From Rickettsiales bacterium (GTDB lineage: Bacteria; Pseudomonadota; Alphaproteobacteria; Rickettsiales; UBA1997): a DNA stretch of 8,088 nt. How positions within the stretch are numbered: position 1 is the stretch's first letter; every line of letters begins with the position of its first letter. The stretch spans positions 1 through 8,088 of the forward strand of contig JAIRWJ010000007.1 of NCBI GenBank assembly GCA_031269065.1. The letters are read 5' to 3'. Positions 6,870 to 8,088 of the stretch are shown piece after piece. Under the pieces are notes generated by a model. It was not told the origin of the DNA and made no database searches. It worked only from the letters and a program-made list of their open reading frames with translations. A program made the translations under genes and the position numbers.

Positions 6870-7148
6870 CTACACAAACTTCAGATTGGTAACAACATTT
6901 TCATTCTCACCCCGCTCTTCATCCAAAGAATTTTTATCCGTCGAATGTCTATATATCTCATCTCTACCTATACCCTCTTTTCTGAGCCGATCAATCTTGA
7001 TTTCAAAGCTAAAAAACATTTTTAGCGCCATCTCTACTATAGATTCTTTATCCACATTATAGCACTCAGCCATAACTTCCAAAATTTCATATATAGACTG
7101 ACCAATAGCTATGGTTCTGACGTTTTCTTTATCGTTATTACTGGACAT
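6870..7148 (-). CDS. Small ribbon-helix-helix-like protein, probable DNA-binding regulator
   Basis: This 92-aa protein has no name I recognise. Its first half follows the ribbon-helix-helix pattern: a short strand VRTIAIG (10-16), helix A SIYEILEVMAECYN (18-31), the turn VDKE and helix B SIVEMALKMFFSF (36-48). This is the arrangement of CopG/Arc/MetJ-type repressors, in which the strand pairs across a dimer and enters the DNA major groove. The remainder (about 50-92) is polar and charged, possibly an interaction tail. ATG 7148 is well supported by GAGGA (7157-7153) four bases upstream. A consensus promoter with a palindrome on its -10 box lies just upstream, fitting autoregulation. A companion toxin gene, as in RHH antitoxin modules, is not evident: it is separated from the gene behind it by a spacer and converges with the YdeI-family gene. 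Fold inferred from pattern only. Confidence 0.65.
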   Translation of the reverse strand: MSSNNDKENVRTIAIGQSIYEILEVMAECYNVDKESIVEMALKMFFSFEIKIDRLRKEGIGRDEIYRHSTDKNSLDEERGENENVVTNLKFV

Positions 7149-7172
7149 TTTTTCCTCAATTACTTTTAATGA

Positions 7173-7186
7173 ATAATTGTAATTAT
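7173..7186. promoter_or_regulatory. Palindrome on the -10 box and start site: candidate operator
   Basis: ATAATT (7173-7178) and AATTAT (7181-7186) form a perfect 6+6 palindrome with a GT centre. It overlaps the -10 box and the expected start of transcription of the regulator gene. A further AATTAC (7158-7163) is inverted relative to GTAATT (7179-7184). A dimeric ribbon-helix-helix protein bound here would block its own promoter. Such palindromes also arise by chance in AT-rich DNA. Confidence 0.45.
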
Positions 7187-7210
7187 ATCACATAAATAAC
7201 ATCCTGTCAA
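7182..7210 (-). promoter_or_regulatory. Consensus sigma70 promoter of the small regulator gene
   Basis: Read on the minus strand, TTGACA (7210-7205) and TATAAT (7187-7182) are both perfect consensus boxes with an ideal 17-bp spacer. The expected start of transcription is near 7175, leaving a leader of about 27 bases to the ATG at 7148 with the GAGGA ribosome binding site inside it. This is the strongest promoter in the window. Confidence 0.85.
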
Positions 7211-7268
7211 CTATGTATTTGTTTGCGTAATTTCAAAATTTTGAGGGCTTTCCAGGGTTTACCTGCAA

Positions 7269-7416
7269 TTATTGCTTTCCAGAACCACCAGTGAGAACAA
7301 CACTTGTCCTATCCATTGCAGTGAATATGCCGATATGGGACTCATGTTTTATATTTTTCATTGAATGTATATACGGTTGTACTGAATTTTGGGAAGTATA
7401 CTATCATTCTCTACAC
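7269..7416 (-). pseudogene. Decayed tandem copy of the C-terminal module of the downstream-edge K/E-rich gene
   Basis: The minus strand here reads VENDSILPK, then breaks frame near 7362, then reads MKNIK followed by a divergent tail with FTAMDRT and TGGSGK, stopping at 7271-7269. The order and spacing match the C-terminus of the neighbouring gene (VENSENSNIFPK, MKNIKNAG, IPTAADGT, IGAGRK). The DNA (7277-7414 against 7436-7586) also aligns, with shared TTCCAG, CTTGTCC, TGCAGTG, the 15-mer TTTTATATTTTTCAT, TTTTGGGAA and TTCTCTAC. The MKNIK part has an ATG at 7361 and could be a 30-aa ORF, but it lacks a ribosome binding site. Confidence 0.6.
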
Positions 7417-7586
7417 CTAATAGGTCTATTTTTTCTTCCAGCACCAATAGGAATAGCCCTTGTCCCATCCGCTGCAGTGGGGATGTTGGGCACACGACCT
7501 GCATTTTTTATATTTTTCATCGCATTAATAATAGGTGACTGTGCCGGAGTTTTGGGAAATATGTTACTATTTTCACTATTCTCTAC
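7277..7586. repeat. Imperfect tandem direct duplication (units 7277-7414 and 7436-7586)
   Basis: The two units share ordered blocks of identity at offsets that grow from 159 to 172 bases, showing a diverged duplication with a few indels. The second unit encodes the C-terminus of the K/E-rich protein. The first lies almost wholly after that gene's stop (7406-7404) and is frame-broken. Confidence 0.75.
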
Positions 7587-8088
7587 GAATATTTCTAGAC
7601 GTCTTTTATTTTTTAAGAGAACATTATATTGCTTCCGATAGTTTTTCCCCTTCCTATTTCCTTTCTCCTTCCCTTCTTCTTTTTTATTTTCCCTTTCTCG
7701 TTGTATTTTTTCCTGTTCTCTTATTCTCACTTGTTCTTCAACTCGCTTTTTCTCCTTCTGTTTTTCCATTTTTATTTCTTCTTCGATCCGTCTTCTATCT
7801 TCCAATATCTTCTTTATTGTCTCCTCATTCTTTTTTTGTGCTTCCATAATTTCTCTCTGCCTTTTTTTCTCAAGTATTTTTACAACAATTGGTTTATCCT
7901 TCTCTTTTTGCTGTTTTTTACCATTCTGTTCTTTCATTTTTCTTTCTTCTTCAATTCGCCTTCTCTCTTCCTCTCTCTTTTTTCTTCTCATTTCCTCCTC
8001 TTTTCTCTTCCTTTCTTCTTCCTCCCTTTTTCTCTCTTCCTCTTCCCTTTTTCTTATAATTTCTTCCTCTTTTCTTCTCATTTCTTCC
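7404..8088 (-). CDS. K/E/R-rich long-helix protein with a distinct C-terminal module, partial at its N-terminus
   Basis: The frame is open through the right edge (the codons before ATG 8081 read Glu-Glu and continue the repeat pattern), so the true start lies outside the window. About 228 residues are visible. The first 140 or so are almost all Lys, Glu, Arg and a few Ile/Met, in runs such as RKREEEERKREEEERKRK, repeating roughly every seven residues. With so few core hydrophobics this looks like a single alpha-helix or loose coiled coil rather than a compact domain. After it comes a basic linker (GKGNRKGKNYRKQYN) and a less charged C-terminal module: IFPKTPAQSPIINAMKNIK, IPTAADGTRAIPIGAG and the basic end RKNRPIRCRE. 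That module has a broken tandem copy just downstream. No signal peptide can be judged. I do not recognise the protein. Its shape would suit a structural or host-directed protein, which is speculation. Confidence 0.75.
   Translation of the reverse strand, partial: EEMRRKEEEIIRKREEEERKREEEERKRKEEEMRRKKREEERRRIEEERKMKEQNGKKQQKEKDKPIVVKILEKKRQREIMEAQKKNEETIKKILEDRRRIEEEIKMEKQKEKKRVEEQVRIREQEKIQRERENKKEEGKEKGNRKGKNYRKQYNVLLKNKRRLEIFVENSENSNIFPKTPAQSPIINAMKNIKNAGRVPNIPTAADGTRAIPIGAGRKNRPIRCRE
7640..8088 (+). repeat. Long pyrimidine-rich tract on the plus strand (purine-rich on the coding strand)
   Basis: About 450 bases to the right edge are mostly C and T, with recurring units like CTTCCTCTTTT, CTTTTTCT and CTTCTTCCTC. 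This follows from AAA/GAA/AGA/GAG codons of the Lys/Glu/Arg-rich gene on the minus strand. The short repeated units make the tract prone to slippage and length variation. Confidence 0.8.

Noticed and set aside
7291..7641. Plus-strand ORF of 116 codons that looks like a membrane protein
   Set aside because: It is antisense to the C-terminus of the K/E-rich gene and the tandem duplicate. Its hydrophobic look follows from the complement of charged codons, and it has no ribosome binding site at its GTG.
7535..7849. Plus-strand Phe/Ser/Leu-rich ORF of 104 codons
   Set aside because: It is a shadow of the purine-rich coding strand: pyrimidine-rich DNA always reads Phe, Ser, Leu and Pro with few stops.

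Overview
This is an AT-rich, gene-dense bacterial window. A TolB of alphaproteobacterial style, an orphan tail gene related to RcGTA gp12 (DUF2460, which I recall as common in alphaproteobacterial gene transfer agents), and two long low-complexity proteins with charged C-terminal parts suggest an alphaproteobacterium. The host-associated or intracellular Rickettsiales/Holosporales type is my best guess. This is inference from gene content; there is no rRNA or other marker gene here.

Layout, left to right. A minus-strand gene probably starts near 93 and runs off the left edge; its N-terminus carries an LLRHA motif like histidine phosphatases, and a 56-bp quasi-palindrome lies inside it. A 445-bp divergent spacer leads to tolB (539-2065, +). 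Converging on it after 7 bp is a phage/GTA distal-tail gene (2073-2669, -). A divergent spacer then leads to an exported Ser/Asn-rich and coiled-coil protein of unknown function (2928-4190, +). A 311-bp structured leader with a possible promoter and an attenuator-like hairpin plus T-run precedes an ABC half-exporter (4502-6274, +). That gene is tightly coupled to a YdeI/OmpD-family gene (6286-6852, +), whose Shine-Dalgarno overlaps the ABC stop codon. Converging on this pair is a small ribbon-helix-helix-like protein gene (6870-7148, -) with a consensus sigma70 promoter and a palindrome on its -10 box. The right end is a K/E/R-rich helical protein (7404 to beyond 8088, -), followed by a decayed tandem copy of its own C-terminal module.

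TolB (periplasm) and the ABC exporter (inner membrane) are the only genes with clear general roles, in envelope integrity and export. The 2928-4190 and 7404-8088 genes are the least explained and most lineage-specific. The tandemly duplicated C-terminal module, the autoregulation-like promoter of the small regulator, the leader before the ABC gene and the quasi-palindrome that reads as nearly the same peptide on both strands are the main points for a second look. I see no tRNA, rRNA, CRISPR array, insertion sequence or origin.
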